A stretch of 64,000 nucleotides of DNA from Rhizobium sp. BK196 (GTDB taxonomy: Bacteria > Pseudomonadota > Alphaproteobacteria > Rhizobiales > Rhizobiaceae). The stretch lies in NCBI RefSeq assembly GCF_014193255.1, contig NZ_JACHZB010000002.1, positions 806,001 through 870,000 of the forward strand, given 5' to 3'. A program made the position numbers and the translations under genes. Of the stretch, positions 62,405 to 64,000 are shown one piece after another (position 1 is the first letter of the stretch; each line of letters begins with the position of its first letter). The notes beneath the pieces were generated by a model. That model was not told where the DNA came from. It searched no databases and saw only the letters and a list, made by a program, of their open reading frames with translations.

Positions 62405-63898
62405 TCAGTAGGCTCCCCTGCGTTTGAAGACTGCAGGGATCGTGCTGAGAAGAATTTGGCAGTCGAACCACAAGGACCGGTTGTCTATGTAGAACTCGTC
62501 GAGTTGCTGCTGCAGTTCGATATCCGCGTTGCTCCGTTCCGATATCTGCCAAAGGCCCGTGAGCCCCGGCGTTACGGAGCGTCGCTTGTCTCGAAACTCA
62601 CCATCCATCGCGAGCAGGTGATATTCCGGAAACGGACGCGGGCCGACGATCGCCATCTCGCCTGCAATAATATTCGCCAGTTGCGGGAGCTCGTCGAAGC
62701 TCGAAGAGCGCAGGAGGTGTCCGATAACCGGCAGGACGCGCGGATCGTCCTTGAGCTTGAAGTGGCTCAACCATTCGGCTCGCATGGCAGGGTTTTCTGC
62801 GAACAACGCTTCGAGGCGCTGTTCTGCATCTTGGTACATCGTCCTCAATTTCAGGACGTGCACCGGCTTGCCGGACAGTCCTTCCCGGGTATGTCGGAAG
62901 AAGACGGGGCCGGGATCGATGGCATAGATCGCGGCTGCTGCAATCGCGATGAAGGGCGCAACCACGATCGTTGCAGGAATGGCGATCGCGAGATCGAGGC
63001 CCCGACGAACCAGGTCTGTGTTGACCGAACGCCCACCGGTGGTGATGCGAATACCGATCTCTCCGCCGACATCCGCTGGCCGCAATCCGGTAACCTTGAG
63101 ACTCGGCGTATCGGACAGAAGAACGACCTCGGCGAATTTTTGGCGCATCGCCGCCAGATCGGGGATAAGCGAGCCGATGTCCCCCGCAATCAGGGCAATG
63201 GATGGCCCGCCCTCAGACGATGCTTCAAACATGTCCTGGGAAAAGGGCTCCGGCCTGATGCCATACTGCCAGTGGTCCCTAAAATGCGCCATGAGCGCGG
63301 GAATGAGATTCCGTCCCCCTATGATGACTGCCCGCTCTCCCCAGATTCCAAGTCTCCGGCACAGGCCTCTGGCGAGCCAATGCATGACCGGCTGAACAAT
63401 CAGCCCAAGGCCGAGGAAGCCAATGATGGCAAGCAGCAGTCGTTCCCCTTCCGGTAAGATGAGTGCTCCGAATGCCGTTAGGGCAGCCACTTTGACGGCG
63501 GCTATCGTGCGGCGCCGCAGATGTTCGTGGTCGTGCAGCCGATACCCAGGATAGAGGCCGACCGATGCATAAAGAACGATCGCAGCCACTGCTGCGAGGA
63601 TGAAAGCACGCTCTACTACCGCGCCCTCCGGACCACTGGGAAGAAAAGTCAGGAGAACAAAATAGATAAGCAGATAGCTTCCAATATCCCCGGCAATCAT
63701 CAATGACGAGGTTGCAAGCCGAGGAAGCCGGCGTCGTAGCGAAGCAGGCATAGTCAGCCCTGACTGCCCTAGCGGACCAACAGTCTTACCTGCTATGGGC
63801 GGAACGGAACCTGCTGGAATTGCCCGTGACGCCATTTCATTTGTGGTGGATGCCTTCGACGGACCCGATGTCATCGCTGACGGCGCAAATGAGGACAT
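62405..63898 (-). CDS. Polyprenyl glycosylphosphotransferase, WbaP/ExoY-like
   Basis: The 497-residue membrane protein has several transmembrane segments in its first 180 residues, a soluble middle region and a C-terminal sugar transferase domain. The latter has [60 protein letters not shown] and a [10 protein letters not shown] motif. It transfers the first sugar phosphate to undecaprenyl phosphate, starting the repeat unit. The ATG at 63898 has GAGGGG ten bases upstream. It is the first gene of the minus-strand run of glycosyl genes. Confidence 0.93.
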   Translation of the reverse strand: MSSFAPSAMTSGPSKASTTNEMASRAIPAGSVPPIAGKTVGPLGQSGLTMPASLRRRLPRLATSSLMIAGDIGSYLLIYFVLLTFLPSGPEGAVVERAFILAAVAAIVLYASVGLYPGYRLHDHEHLRRRTIAAVKVAALTAFGALILPEGERLLLAIIGFLGLGLIVQPVMHWLARGLCRRLGIWGERAVIIGGRNLIPALMAHFRDHWQYGIRPEPFSQDMFEASSEGGPSIALIAGDIGSLIPDLAAMRQKFAEVVLLSDTPSLKVTGLRPADVGGEIGIRITTGGRSVNTDLVRRGLDLAIAIPATIVVAPFIAIAAAAIYAIDPGPVFFRHTREGLSGKPVHVLKLRTMYQDAEQRLEALFAENPAMRAEWLSHFKLKDDPRVLPVIGHLLRSSSFDELPQLANIIAGEMAIVGPRPFPEYHLLAMDGEFRDKRRSVTPGLTGLWQISERSNADIELQQQLDEFYIDNRSLWFDCQILLSTIPAVFKRRGAY

Positions 63899-63960
63899 GA
63901 TGCTTTTACCCCTCTACGGCCTTTGTCCCGACGCACCCGATCCGGAAATGGCGTCTTCGA

Positions 63961-63974
63961 TCGGAAATTTCCGA
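63961..63974. promoter_or_regulatory. Palindrome upstream of the initiating transferase, possible operator
   Basis: TCGGAAATTTCCGA is a perfect 14-base palindrome about 65 bases before the start of the initiating transferase gene. The position suits an operator, but no protein can be assigned. Confidence 0.4.
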
Positions 63975-64000
63975 AGCCCCAGTCTCTGGAAGGCAGTCAG

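Noticed and set aside
1..64000. tRNA, rRNA or CRISPR features
   Set aside because: No cloverleaf-like sequence, rRNA motif or regularly spaced direct repeat was seen by reading; a dedicated search was not possible.

Overview
The window looks like part of a large replicon of a rhizobial alphaproteobacterium (Rhizobium/Agrobacterium/Sinorhizobium group). I infer this from the high GC content, the many ABC uptake systems each paired with a local regulator and catabolic enzymes, a Wzx-type polysaccharide locus, a class III nucleotide cyclase and an ISNCY-type insertion sequence. I see no rRNA, tRNA or CRISPR array.

Region 1 (1-2443): the end of a peptide-importer ATPase, a small unknown protein and an adenylate cyclase. 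Region 2 (2601-12413): a single minus-strand operon. A sigma-54 promoter (12398-12413) lies directly before a guanidine-I (ykkC) riboswitch (12276-12375). Behind them come an ABC importer (binding protein, permease, ATPase), the paired 'urea carboxylase-associated' proteins, a biotin-dependent carboxylase and allophanate hydrolase. Read together this is a guanidine-nitrogen assimilation operon, although homology alone would label it urea degradation.

Region 3 (12673-30699): a small secreted protein and a GFA-family protein. Next is a minus-strand set of gamma-glutamyltransferase-like protein, FGGY kinase, BtpA/SgcQ protein and DeoR regulator, divergent from an SDR and a MalK-type ATPase. The matching permeases and binding protein lie on the other strand. 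A plus-strand operon follows: FAD oxidoreductase, questin-oxidase-like protein, cytosine-deaminase-like amidohydrolase, 8-oxoguanine-deaminase-like enzyme and a second cytosine-deaminase-like protein. Sugar-handling and base-handling genes together suggest use of a modified nucleoside or related N-glycoside, which is a hypothesis. Region 4 (30700-33342): a vapBC module whose vapC is frameshifted at a run of eight A, and an IS whose transposase appears to lack about 30 residues.

Region 5 (33513-43670): a plant-oligosaccharide locus with a GH28 enzyme, a complete sugar ABC importer, an (alpha/alpha)6 glycoside hydrolase, a ROK kinase and a ROK regulator. Four near-identical inverted repeats TTCGTC-N5-GACGAA in its promoter regions are probably the ROK operators. 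Region 6 (44127-48796): a histidine phosphatase, a class B penicillin-binding protein, an L,D-transpeptidase and an OmpA-like lipoprotein.

Region 7 (49075-63898): surface polysaccharide synthesis. It encodes an ExoF-like export protein, a Wzx flippase, two DegT-family aminotransferases, an NAD-dependent epimerase/dehydratase, two hexapeptide acyltransferases, a Gfo/Idh/MocA dehydrogenase, a LuxR-type regulator with a degenerate receiver, GT2 and GT8 glycosyltransferases, UDP-glucuronate decarboxylase and a WbaP-type initiating transferase. The dehydrogenase-aminotransferase-acetyltransferase triad matches the route to UDP-2,3-diacetamido-uronic acids.
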